From NCBI RefSeq assembly GCF_003989135.1, contig NZ_RYZZ01000015.1, positions 1 through 64,000 on the forward strand: a stretch of 64,000 nucleotides of DNA, in the 5' to 3' direction. The notes below the pieces were generated by a model. The model did not search any database. It saw only the letters and a program-made list of their open reading frames with translations, and was not told the origin of the DNA. This DNA is from Peribacillus cavernae. GTDB lineage: Bacteria; Bacillota; Bacilli; Bacillales; DSM-1321. Made by a program: the position numbers and the translations under genes. Of the stretch, positions 6,877 to 15,577 are shown in pieces (position 1 is the stretch's first letter; each line of letters starts with the position of its first letter).

Positions 6877-7911
6877 ATGCACAATGCAAACCGCAGATGG
6901 AAACTCTCCATTTTATTAAGTTTACTATTTTTAATTCAAGTCACATTAACGGCTTGCGGCCCATCAGTCAGCTCTAGTGAAAATAGCTCTGGCAAATCGA
7001 ATGGAAAAGTAATTATCAACATTGGAGTTCAAGGTAGCACAGGGATATTACCTTATGCAAGAGAGAAAAAGTATTTTGAAAAAGCCTTTGAAAAAGTGGG
7101 AGTAGAGGTAAAATGGCATGAATTCACAAGTGGACCTCCTCACTTTGAAGCATTAGCTTCAGGTAGACTAGATTTTGGAGCCACTGGAGGAACACCGCTT
7201 ATTGCTGGTCAATCAGGTGGAGTAGATTTTAAAGCCATTGCTGTAACAAAGGATGGGAAAAAGGATAACTCTTTTGTTATTCCAAAAAACAGTAATATAA
7301 AAGGATTAAAGGGACTAAAAGGAAAGAAAATAGCTGTTGCTAAAGGAAGCAGCGCATATAATTTTTTGTACATGGCTATTGAAAAAGCTGGTTTAAAAGA
7401 GGAAGACATTAAGATTGTACAATTACAACCTGATGAAGCAAGACCTGCATTAGACAACGGATCTGTAGATGCATGGTCAACATGGGAGCCTTATACAACT
7501 GCTGCTGTTTATCAGACTGGAGCAAAAATTTTGGTTAATGGAGAGGATTTAAATATTAATGCTCCTGGTTTTTTGGTAGGTAGAACAGATTTTATTACGG
7601 AAAATCCAAAGTATACAATTTTATTTTTAAAAACTTATGAACAAGTCCGCAGGCATTTGGTAGAGAACTTAGATGAAGTTTCACAAGAAATTGCCACTTC
7701 AGAAAAGGTAGATGTTGAAATTATCAGAACGGTTTTAAAGAATTCTCAATTCATTCTCTCTCCCACCACAGATGAATTTAAGAAAGCCCATCAAGAACAA
7801 GCAAACTTTTTATATTCTGTTGAGGGTATAAATAAAAAGCTTGATACATCGAAAGTAATTGAAAATCAGTATATCGAACAGGCTTTACAGGAGATAGAAA
7901 AAGAAGAGTAA
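6877..7911 (+). CDS. ssuA: aliphatic sulfonate/taurine-type substrate-binding lipoprotein (SsuA family)
   Basis: The 344-residue protein has a lipoprotein signal peptide ending at LTLTAC-GPS, so it should be tethered to the outer face of the membrane. The mature part shows GVQGSTGILPYAREKKYFEK and FTSGPPHFEALASGRLDFG, followed by KDGKKDNSFVIPKNS and GKKIAVAKGSSAYNFLY, the typical SsuA/TauA succession. I place the start at the ATG 6877, which has GGAAGGAG seven bases upstream, rather than at the upstream in-frame codon at 6814, which would overlap the monooxygenase stop. Gene order ssuB-ssuC-monooxygenase-ssuA is unusual, because the binding protein normally comes first. Confidence 0.85.
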   Translation: MHNANRRWKLSILLSLLFLIQVTLTACGPSVSSSENSSGKSNGKVIINIGVQGSTGILPYAREKKYFEKAFEKVGVEVKWHEFTSGPPHFEALASGRLDFGATGGTPLIAGQSGGVDFKAIAVTKDGKKDNSFVIPKNSNIKGLKGLKGKKIAVAKGSSAYNFLYMAIEKAGLKEEDIKIVQLQPDEARPALDNGSVDAWSTWEPYTTAAVYQTGAKILVNGEDLNINAPGFLVGRTDFITENPKYTILFLKTYEQVRRHLVENLDEVSQEIATSEKVDVEIIRTVLKNSQFILSPTTDEFKKAHQEQANFLYSVEGINKKLDTSKVIENQYIEQALQEIEKEE

Positions 7912-7940
7912 AACTAACATTTAAAGCTGAATACTAGTAA

Positions 7941-7981
7941 AAAAAAGAGTTGCTGGTTAATGAAGCCAGCAACTCTTTTTG
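7941..7981. terminator. bidirectional terminator between ssuA and the queT remnant
   Basis: AGAGTTGCTGG and CCAGCAACTCT form an 11-bp perfect stem with an A-run on the left and a T-run on the right. It can therefore end both the sulfur cluster (plus) and the minus-strand remnant. Confidence 0.85.
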
Positions 7982-7987
7982 TTGTCT

Positions 7988-8254
7988 TTAAACTAATTTT
8001 TCGAAATTTATGCGTTTGTTTATGGCGTAGATAATCGGCGCCCCGACAATCAGGACAACAAACTCGCCCGCGGTAGTTGTGAGCCATGTTAATAAAAATG
8101 GCAAGCCAAATGCGAGGTGAAGTTCCCAAGCAATGAGAAACATGGTGAACGTAAAGACAAGGGTGTTAACGATCATCCGTGCCCAAGTGCCCTTTATATA
8201 ACGCACCGCTCCAATGGTTATCAGCAAAGAAATCAAAGATTGGGCAGTGCCAAA
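7988..8254 (-). pseudogene. 5'-truncated remnant of a QueT-like ECF transporter S component
   Basis: The minus frame is open from a TAG at 8255-8257 and reads FGTAQSLISLLITIGAVRYI, then three hydrophobic segments including AWELHLAFGLPFLLTWLTT and GEFVVLIVGAPIIYAINKRI. This resembles the C-terminal half of QueT-type (queuosine precursor) membrane proteins, about 160-170 residues in full. There is no ATG, only an internal TTG without a ribosome binding site, so the N-terminal half is missing. No preQ1 riboswitch is visible upstream. Confidence 0.5.
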
Positions 8255-8475
8255 CTAAAGGGTGGAAGAAGTTCTTTCTATAAATGTATATAGATAATGT
8301 AAGATAGTTATCCCTCTCAACAACCTGCCGTTATCCCTCTCTGATTCAAAAGACCTATAAACATTTTATTTTCTATCAAATATATGTCATTTATTAGTTA
8401 TATTTCACCTCGTCCAAATTTTCCAAATATTATAAAATAAACTATGAATCTACTAACACACACGGGAGGAATTCT

Positions 8476-9864
8476 ATGAAAAGACCTTTAGTTTCCCTAG
8501 CACTAGCTACTACTCTAACATTTGGGGCCATTGGCACCCCGGCTGCTTTGGCAAAACCGGCCGAAGTATCGCATAAGCTGCCAGTTAAAATAAGTGATCA
8601 AATTGTCACTAAAAAGATCGATGTGAATAATATCTATAATACTATCGATTATCTCTCGAGAACACCGAGAGTGGCTGGTACAGAATCCGAATATGCCGCT
8701 GTACAGTATATTAAGAAAAAATTTGAGTCTTATGGATTTAAGACGGAGATTCAGGGATTCACTTTCATTGCCTATACACCTCCTACTGCAATTGAACTGT
8801 CTGTTGACGGGCAGCAAGGGGAACTCAAGCCAAGAGCCTTCACTTACTCTGTAAACGGTACTGTTACAGGTGAATTAGCTAGTGCCGGAAAAGGTAAAAT
8901 AGACGAGCTTCAAAATATGGATTTAACAGGAAAAGTTGCCCTTATTCAACGCGGAGACATCCCGTTTGCCGAAAAGGTATTAAATGCAGCTGAAAAAGGG
9001 GCAATAGGAGTTATTATTTATAACAATACTGATGGCGACTTAAACGGAACTCTTGGCGAGGACAATCCTAATTATGTGCCGGCTGTGTCTCTAACAAAGG
9101 CGGAAGGCGAGGGTCTTGCAGCCAAACTAAGTAATGGAGCTGTTACCGCTTCTATTAAAATAGAGGGGGCACAAGTAAGGGAAGAAACTTCTCATAATGT
9201 AATCGCCACAAAGAAGCCGACAAGTCAAAAGAAAGCAAATAATGACATTATCGTTATAGGTTCCCACCATGACTCTGTTGAAGCAGCTCCTGGTGCAAAT
9301 GATGATGCGTCAGGTACAGCCATGACTTTAGAGCTTGCCCGCGTGCTTAAGAAATTGCCGACAGATACAGAGATTCGCTTCATAACCTTTGGAGCTGAAG
9401 AACCAGGCCTTCTTGGTTCAAGACATTATGTCGAGAATCTTTCTGATGATGAAATCAATCGGACGATCGCTAACTTCAACCTCGACATGGTGGGAAGCAG
9501 AGATGCTGGCGAGCTGGTGTTGCTTACGAACGATGGACAGCCTAATCTTGTTACGGAACTTGCCCAAGCCTCCAGTACCAGATTAAACGGAGCGCCGACC
9601 TCATTCGGCCAGGGCGGACGAAGCGACCATGTACCATTCGCTGAGGCTGGAATACCGGCAGCCTTATTCATCCACGACCCTGCCGAGCCGTGGTATCATT
9701 CACCGGAAGACACGATTGACAAAATAAGCAAGGAAAAGTTGCAGGATGTTGCTGAGATTGTCGGCACTGCCGTTTATGACCGTGCCCGCTTTGACTGGCC
9801 GAAACCGAAAAAAGGAAAAAAACACAAAGCACCACATTTATACTATGAACAGGATATAAAATAA
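8476..9864 (+). CDS. ywaD: secreted M28 family zinc aminopeptidase with PA domain (YwaD-like)
   Basis: The 462-residue product has a signal peptide (cleavage near PAALA-KPAE), a protease-associated domain (about residues 120-230, GKVALIQRGDIPFAEKV) and a C-terminal M28 peptidase domain. Di-zinc ligands are visible: H264 in SHHDSV, Asp in GANDDASG, the catalytic Glu pair in FGAEEPGLLG, Asp in NLDMVGS and His in YHSPEDT. YwaD of B. subtilis (about 455 residues) is a double-zinc aminopeptidase that releases N-terminal residues outside the cell. GGGAGG precedes the ATG. It is monocistronic, with an imperfect terminator behind it. The C-terminus ends in a basic KPKKGKKHK stretch. Confidence 0.88.
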   Translation: MKRPLVSLALATTLTFGAIGTPAALAKPAEVSHKLPVKISDQIVTKKIDVNNIYNTIDYLSRTPRVAGTESEYAAVQYIKKKFESYGFKTEIQGFTFIAYTPPTAIELSVDGQQGELKPRAFTYSVNGTVTGELASAGKGKIDELQNMDLTGKVALIQRGDIPFAEKVLNAAEKGAIGVIIYNNTDGDLNGTLGEDNPNYVPAVSLTKAEGEGLAAKLSNGAVTASIKIEGAQVREETSHNVIATKKPTSQKKANNDIIVIGSHHDSVEAAPGANDDASGTAMTLELARVLKKLPTDTEIRFITFGAEEPGLLGSRHYVENLSDDEINRTIANFNLDMVGSRDAGELVLLTNDGQPNLVTELAQASSTRLNGAPTSFGQGGRSDHVPFAEAGIPAALFIHDPAEPWYHSPEDTIDKISKEKLQDVAEIVGTAVYDRARFDWPKPKKGKKHKAPHLYYEQDIK

Positions 9865-9879
9865 GAGTTATTATCAGGG

Positions 9880-9926
9880 TCTGTCATCCGTCGCATAATT
9901 GTGGCGGCTGTCAGATTCTTTTTTCT
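9880..9926 (+). terminator. imperfect intrinsic terminator after ywaD
   Basis: TCTGTCATCCG pairs imperfectly with CGGCTGTCAGA (two mismatches), and is followed by TTCTTTTTTCT. Confidence 0.55.
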
Positions 9927-10136
9927 CTTATTTGTCTGATTATTCTTGTCCTTGTCTTTCATAATTTTTTCTCTTTAGCAACTACTCGCGATTTAAAATC
10001 TCTCGGCACATCTACCGATCTTCGTCCAAACTCTGCCGCAAATTGGAGTTTTTTGTGTTTTTTCATCAAAAAATGCCGTTGATATTATCTGAATATAATG
10101 TATAATAAAATAATTAAAAAAAAGGTGGATTATAGA

Positions 10137-11111
10137 ATGAATATGCTAGCAAGAATAAGTACAGTAGCAGGTAACACTTTTATCTACTGGGTCTTACTAT
10201 TCACGGCCTTAGCCTTGATGTTTCCAGGCGGTTTTACCTGGATTGCGCCTTATATCTCGATCCTGCTTGGAATTATCATGTTCGGGATGGGATTGACGTT
10301 GTCTTTAGAGGATTTCAAGGCCGTATTCAAACAACCTCTCGCCGTGTTCGTAGGGGTTGCTGCTCAATACATCATTATGCCTGGTACCGCTTATCTTCTG
10401 GCTGTAGGGTTGAATCTCCCTCCTGAAGTGGCCGTTGGCGTTATATTGGTCGGTTGCTGCCCTGGGGGAACTGCATCGAATGTAATGGCGTACCTGGCAA
10501 AAGCAAATGTCGCCCTGTCAGTAGCGGTTTCATCGGTGGCGACATTGGTATCACCAATTCTGACCCCAGCGCTTATTTATCTATTAGCGAGCCAATGGCT
10601 TCCTGTATCAGGAAAAGATATGCTTCTCTCAACGGTTCAAATCGTTCTTATTCCTATTATTCTCGGTATCGTCTTCAAATGGATTTTGAAGGACAAAGCA
10701 GAAGAAGGAGCGAAAATCCTGCCGCTTGTCTCTGTAATTGGGATCGTCGGTGTCATCTCAGCAGTGGTAGCCGGGAATAAAGATAATATCCTGGAATCCG
10801 GTTTGGCGATCCTTGGTGTAGTCATTCTGCATAATGTTGTTGGATTGCTATTAGGTTTCTTCATTTCAAAATGGTGTAAATTCCCGTATGCCGATCAAAA
10901 GGCAATCTCGATCGAGGTCGGGATGCAGAACTCAGGGCTTGCCGCAGCGTTAGCGACCGCCCATTTCTCCCCACTTACGGCTGTTCCGAGTGCGATTTTC
11001 TCCGTGTGGCACAATATTTCTGGACCTTTGATTGCCACGTACTGGGCGAAAAAGGTCGCAAAAAAAGAACAGGAAAAGAAATTGGTTAAAAATTCGAAGC
11101 CACTTTCCTAA
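10137..11111 (+). CDS. yocS: bile acid:sodium symporter (BASS) family transporter (YocS-like)
   Basis: The 324-residue product has nine to ten hydrophobic helices and the BASS family signatures: [13 protein letters not shown] (about residues 44-56), [20 protein letters not shown] (about 105-124) and [14 protein letters not shown] in the second half. These proteins couple sodium entry to uptake or exchange of organic anions; the substrate of YocS is not known to me. I start at ATG 10137, ten bases after AAAGGTGG, rather than at the upstream ATG 10098, which has no ribosome binding site. It stands alone, with a large hairpin downstream. Confidence 0.85.
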   Translation: MNMLARISTVAGNTFIYWVLLFTALALMFPGGFTWIAPYISILLGIIMFGMGLTLSLEDFKAVFKQPLAVFVGVAAQYIIMPGTAYLLAVGLNLPPEVAVGVILVGCCPGGTASNVMAYLAKANVALSVAVSSVATLVSPILTPALIYLLASQWLPVSGKDMLLSTVQIVLIPIILGIVFKWILKDKAEEGAKILPLVSVIGIVGVISAVVAGNKDNILESGLAILGVVILHNVVGLLLGFFISKWCKFPYADQKAISIEVGMQNSGLAAALATAHFSPLTAVPSAIFSVWHNISGPLIATYWAKKVAKKEQEKKLVKNSKPLS

Positions 11112-11210
11112 TAGTATTGACATAGGAATCCTAATAGATATTTTAAGGAAAAAAAGTCAATCTATCTCGACAGGCAAGTTTGAAAAGACAACGTGAAGCA
11201 TGAAGAAATA

Positions 11211-11256
11211 TTCAAGTGGAAGAGGTGTCCGCACGAGGACATCTCTTTCACTTGGA
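11211..11256. repeat. long imperfect hairpin downstream of yocS
   Basis: TCAAGTG-AAGAG-TGTCC pairs with GGACA-CTCTT-CACTTGG, with three single mismatches. No T-tract follows directly. It may stabilise or end the yocS transcript. The rest of 11112-11494 holds only this hairpin and the terminator at 11429; I see no gene there. Confidence 0.6.
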
Positions 11257-11428
11257 TCATTTTAGTACAGTTTTTATTTTTCCACAGTATCGCGCTCTTA
11301 CTTGAATAACACATGAGCTTCTATTAGCTGGTATAGTTTCATAATAAAATCTGTTTTTATAGCAAATTAAATTACATTAATATAGCTTCTCTTGATTCTA
11401 TAATTTTCGAAGGGACGCCGGAAATAGA

Positions 11429-11474
11429 AAAAAAGCTGTGTCCATTCAAATGTGAATCACACAGCTTTTTTTAC
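11429..11474. terminator. bidirectional terminator downstream of the CAP-domain gene
   Basis: AAAAAGCTGTGT and ACACAGCTTTTTTT form a strong stem with A/T runs on both sides, suited to end the minus-strand gene at 11495-12652 and any read-through from yocS. Confidence 0.85.
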
Positions 11475-11494
11475 GTAAAAGGTTGTTGGCTTAT

Positions 11495-12652
11495 TTAATT
11501 TGTATAAAAGTTCTCGGTATAATAAGGTTTCGATTTATCGTCAAACGCTACCCCGACACCTAAATACTCGTAGTCTTTCTTTAAGATATTTTCCCTGTGC
11601 CCAAGCGAGTTCATCAGCCCTTCATGTGCGAAGATGCTGCTGAATTGGCCGGATGCCAGATTTTCCCCTGCGACATTGAAGACCACTTCATCCTCCTGCA
11701 TTCGATCAAAAGGAGATTGACCTTCCTGGTTTGTATGATTGAAGTAGTTGTTGTCAGCCATATCATCGCTGTGTTTGCGGGCTGTTTCTTTGACATGGTT
11801 ATCCCAGCTCAGGACTGGCAACTGATGATTGACTCTGGCTGCATTTGTTACATCGAATAGCTGATATTCAAAGCCTTGCTTTAACTGTTCGCTTTCCTGT
11901 GTGTAAAATCCCTTCCTGTTTTGTTCGAGCTTTTCACTTATGATTTGGATTGAGGTTACCGTATTTTTTTGGTGTTTGTCAAAAAACACCGTGACATAAC
12001 TTCCGTCGATTAGGTACATTTCATAGTCTCTATCTTTTTCAAATTGATAGTAGACCATCCCTTTGCGGATTTTCGATAAGGGTTCTCCGAGTTTCCCGAG
12101 AACGGATTCTTTGGAGCTTCCTCGTTTGATTCCTTTCGTAGACGCAATTAAGTCCTGGTTGCTATATAATCCAGCCACTTTATTATTTTCATCGTAGGCA
12201 GCCATCATAAAGTTTTGATAATCTTTGTGGTAGGCGTGCCATTCGACGCCATATTCATTATAGGAAGAACGTTTAGCGGCTCCGACTTGTTTTTCAACCA
12301 TATCCTTTGAGTCTCCAAGTCCGATATTATAGACGGTAAAGACATCTTCGGTAGGAGTTGCTAAACTTGGTTTTTCAATTTGTTCCAGATCTGATTGCTG
12401 TTGTTCTTGGCGAGGTGGGTCCAATGTTTTATCCAACTGCCCCAGCAATTGGTCCAATCCGCTCGATAGCTTATCGACTGCAGCTGAAACATCAGGATTT
12501 TCTTTAATGGTAGTCATCTGAGAGTCTAAATGATTGAATGCCGTTTGAAAACTTGCTTTGTCGGCAGGTTTTCCTATATAAGACCAGGAAGCGAATAAAA
12601 TCACTAAAATTGATAATAAAAAAAGGAAACGCCTCACCTTATTCCCCTCCAT
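11495..12652 (-). CDS. CAP (SCP/PR-1) domain protein with CAP-associated N-terminal domain (YlbC-like)
   Basis: The 385-residue protein has an N-terminal membrane anchor or signal (RRFLFLLSILVILFASW), a linker with many Gln/Glu, a CAP-associated domain (about residues 115-245, with the repeated YNIGLGDSKDMVEKQVG and KRGSSKESVLGKLGEP units) and a C-terminal CAP domain (about 265-385). The CAP domain shows NAARVNHQLPVLSWD, HSDDMADNNYFNHTNQEG, GENLASG and SLGHRENIL. The arrangement equals Bacillus YlbC. It acts outside the cell or on the membrane surface; its role is unknown. The start has a GGAG-type site only weakly visible, but the hydrophobic anchor fixes the N-terminus closely. Confidence 0.8.
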   Translation of the reverse strand: MEGNKVRRFLFLLSILVILFASWSYIGKPADKASFQTAFNHLDSQMTTIKENPDVSAAVDKLSSGLDQLLGQLDKTLDPPRQEQQQSDLEQIEKPSLATPTEDVFTVYNIGLGDSKDMVEKQVGAAKRSSYNEYGVEWHAYHKDYQNFMMAAYDENNKVAGLYSNQDLIASTKGIKRGSSKESVLGKLGEPLSKIRKGMVYYQFEKDRDYEMYLIDGSYVTVFFDKHQKNTVTSIQIISEKLEQNRKGFYTQESEQLKQGFEYQLFDVTNAARVNHQLPVLSWDNHVKETARKHSDDMADNNYFNHTNQEGQSPFDRMQEDEVVFNVAGENLASGQFSSIFAHEGLMNSLGHRENILKKDYEYLGVGVAFDDKSKPYYTENFYTN

Positions 12653-12901
12653 TTCTATACTACTATCCTACCCAGAATTGTTAGTTTATAAGCCATAAGC
12701 TGAATAATGACTTTCAGTATATCAAGAAAGCCAGCTAACTTACATTTTATCTACTTAGATAAATTTTGTGAGCATATATAGCCGAAGGGGAAGCTGATTA
12801 GGGAGGAGTGATGTTTACTTATTTTTCTATAGACTTTCCGCTCCCAAACGTTAACCCTTTACGATACAATTAAACTAAGTCAATGAAAAAGTGGTGACAA
12901 A

Positions 12902-14392
12902 ATGAGTGCGAATCCCGCTATGAAAAAAGTAATAGAGGCAAGTTACCTGACAGCCGATAAGGCATGGAGCTATCGGACCATTTTGCGTTTTTTCTTTATT
13001 CAGCATGAGAGAATGAGAGACTTTATTACGCCGGAAGAGATTTATGAGTATGTAAAAGAAGTTCCAGAATTTCATGCGTATACAGAAGAGCAGCTTCATT
13101 TGGATCTTGCCCAGCTAGTGAAATGGAATAACCTGATTGCCCGCCAGGACATGGGCAATGCGAAGACGATTGAAGAATACAAAAAGAAACGGTTCCGTTA
13201 CCAGTCTACCCCATACACGGTTGAAATTGAAAGAATGCTGCAGCATTTAGAGGGGATGGGAGATTCGTTTCAAGGTTCTTTGGAACGGACCCAATTTGAC
13301 AGATTATTGCAGGCGCTAATAAAACTGGAGGCAGCGGCATCATCTGTGCAACAGGAAAAGTCAGAGGAGGTTGCCCAGGTATGGGATGATTTGTTTGGCT
13401 ATTTCCGCAACATCAGAAGAAGCACAGCTGATTATATAGCTTACATCAACAGTGAAAAGTCCGAAGAACGAATGCAAACGGAAGCGTTTCTCGTATACAA
13501 GAATCAATTTACTGCCTATTTGCGGGATTTTATCGTATCCTTGCAAAAATCGGCAATGCAAATCCAACAAAGCCTGATGGATTTGACTCCCGAGAAGATG
13601 CAACCGGTCTACGAGACGATTATCCAACATAAATCCTCCATTCCAAGACTTGAAGATACGGGGTTGTCAAAGGAAGGAATGGCAGATGAACATAAAGAAC
13701 TGTGGTAATCATTATGCCACTGGTTTCTTGGCGGTACGAACAACCAAAGCGAATTGGACATGCTTCAGATGCAGACAAACGAAATGATCAGGCGGATAAC
13801 ACGCTATGTACAGCGGGTTGGCGAGCGGCACCAAAATTTCCGCAGCCGGAAGAAAGATTATTTGCATCTTGCGAAATGGTTTACCGATATGGAAGAGATT
13901 CAAGAAGCCCATAAACTTTCGAGTGTTGTATTTGGCACACTTGAGACACGCCATCTTTTTAGCGAGGGTGTGCCCACAGAAGATATTTATTCCGATATTT
14001 GGGATGAAAAGCCTCAAGAAATTGCAATCAAGCCAAGAACAAATCGTTATCGTGAAAAAACAAAGCCAGGGGCGATCATTGGTAATCAGGCAAAAAAAGA
14101 AACGCTTAGGAAGCTATATTTACAGCAAATAACCGAGGAAAAGCAGTTGATAGAAAAATATATGATAAACGGACGGATCCAGATTTCAGAACTTCCGGTT
14201 ATCGAACCATATGTACGGAAAATGCTGCTGACATGGATTGGCAAGTCAATGGCGAGCAAGGAGCAAAAGGTGAAAACCGATTATGGAATGGCAGTTAGAG
14301 TCATTCTTCATAAAGAGAGACGCGTGGTGCTACAGGCGGAAGACGGAGCATTAGAAATGCCTGATGCCGAATTACTTTTTTCAGAGGGGTGA
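12902..14392 (+). pseudogene. jetA: Wadjet type II jetA (TIGR02677/DUF2397), interrupted by one in-frame TAA
   Basis: The frame from ATG 12902 runs 268 codons to a TAA at 13706-13708 and then continues in the same frame, without any shift, for 227 more codons to 14392. Read through, the product is about 496 residues, the usual size of the TIGR02677 component of type II Wadjet. The break falls in the conserved region LW-stop-SLCHWFLGGTNNQSELD. JetA is a kleisin-like subunit that should bind the JetC SMC dimer together with JetB. The lesion is a single nonsense codon: a point mutation, suppression or a base-call error are all possible. A TTG at 13754 could restart the second half, but no good ribosome binding site precedes it. 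The other three genes are intact, and the system may be inactive. Confidence 0.8.
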
Positions 14393-14404
14393 ACAAGCCG
14401 GGAA

Positions 14405-15577
14405 ATGGAACAAACTTTATTTGATGAAAAGGCCCAAAAAGCGCTGCAACTATTATTTGATCATTATTGGATTCTTCGCTCCGACCAGCCGGAGTGGTAC
14501 CAACTGATCCGCGAACGGGAAAAGGTGCTGCGCCGCTATATTGATGAAAAATTTGGATTGCGCTTAATCGTTCACCGGCATTTTGTGAAGCTTGAGAAAA
14601 TCCCGGTTGAACCGGAAGCCTGGATGGGAATCCAGCACTTTCAAGAAGCGATGGATTACGCTATTTTTTGCTGTGCGCTTTCTTTTTTGGAAGGGAAAGC
14701 GATTGATGAGCAATTTCTGCTCTCTGAATTGTGTGAGGATATCCAGGCCGATTATCCAGGGGAAATCCCGTTGGATTGGACCGTTTATATTCACCGAAAA
14801 TCATTGATCCGGGCCGTCCAAATGCTTACGGATTTTAAACTGATCCGGACAATTGACGGGGATGTTAATAAGTTTGATAATAACCAGGAACAGGAAGCGC
14901 TTTATGAAGTTACCGTTTACAGCCGCTATTTTATGAGATCTTATCCGGAGGACTTGTTTACGTATGCCAACTGGCAAGATATCTTAAGTGAGGAATGGAA
15001 ACTGCAGGGAGAAGATGAGCGGAGGAAAAGGGTGTACCGTCAGTTATTTATGTCACCCGCAGTGTACCGGAAACAGCAGAACGATCCGGATTTTCTCTAC
15101 ATCCGTAATTTCCGTAACAGAATCAGCGATGATATGGATAAACATACAGCCTTCCAATTTTCTTTATTTAAGAATGCGGCGATGCTCACAGTACCTGAAC
15201 CGAAATCCTATCAAACCCTCTTTCCGGACCAAAAGGCATCCAGTGACCTTATACTCCAGCTTTCAGGTATGATTCATTCAAGAAAGGAACAGTTCAATCC
15301 AAACGAATGGGGTGAAATTCTCCTAACAGAAGGAGAGTTCGAACAGGTAATCCATGAATTAAAAGAGAACTTTGGTGAAGGATGGTCAAAGGCATATCGT
15401 GAGGGATCGCTTTCCACGATTCGCAGGGAATTGCTTGCTGTTCTATCTGAATGGTTAATGGCCGAGACGAATGATGAAACAGGAATGATTATTTTGAAGC
15501 CAATGCTTGGGCTGCTTACAGGATCATATCCTAAGGATTTTTTGAAAGGGGCCAAAGAAAATGGGCGAGATAAATAA
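14405..15577 (+). CDS. jetB: Wadjet type II component JetB (TIGR02678/DUF2398)
   Basis: The 390-residue protein matches the TIGR02678 family: KALQLLFDHYWILRSDQPEWYQLIREREK at the start, RRYIDEKFGLRLIVHRHFVKLEKIP with predicted winged-helix character, then TVYSRYFMRSYPEDLF and a C-terminal helical part. In Wadjet it is the kleisin-interacting winged-helix (KITE-like) subunit of the SMC complex. It starts 12 bases after jetA ends, with AGAGGGG upstream, and overlaps jetC by 17 bases, so translation is probably coupled. Length and composition are normal. Confidence 0.85.
   Translation: MEQTLFDEKAQKALQLLFDHYWILRSDQPEWYQLIREREKVLRRYIDEKFGLRLIVHRHFVKLEKIPVEPEAWMGIQHFQEAMDYAIFCCALSFLEGKAIDEQFLLSELCEDIQADYPGEIPLDWTVYIHRKSLIRAVQMLTDFKLIRTIDGDVNKFDNNQEQEALYEVTVYSRYFMRSYPEDLFTYANWQDILSEEWKLQGEDERRKRVYRQLFMSPAVYRKQQNDPDFLYIRNFRNRISDDMDKHTAFQFSLFKNAAMLTVPEPKSYQTLFPDQKASSDLILQLSGMIHSRKEQFNPNEWGEILLTEGEFEQVIHELKENFGEGWSKAYREGSLSTIRRELLAVLSEWLMAETNDETGMIILKPMLGLLTGSYPKDFLKGAKENGRDK

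Noticed and set aside
13702-14132. alternative-frame ORFs of 70-108 codons within the second half of jetA
   Set aside because: The jetA frame itself continues directly after the stop with conserved family sequence, so these are overlapping shadows.
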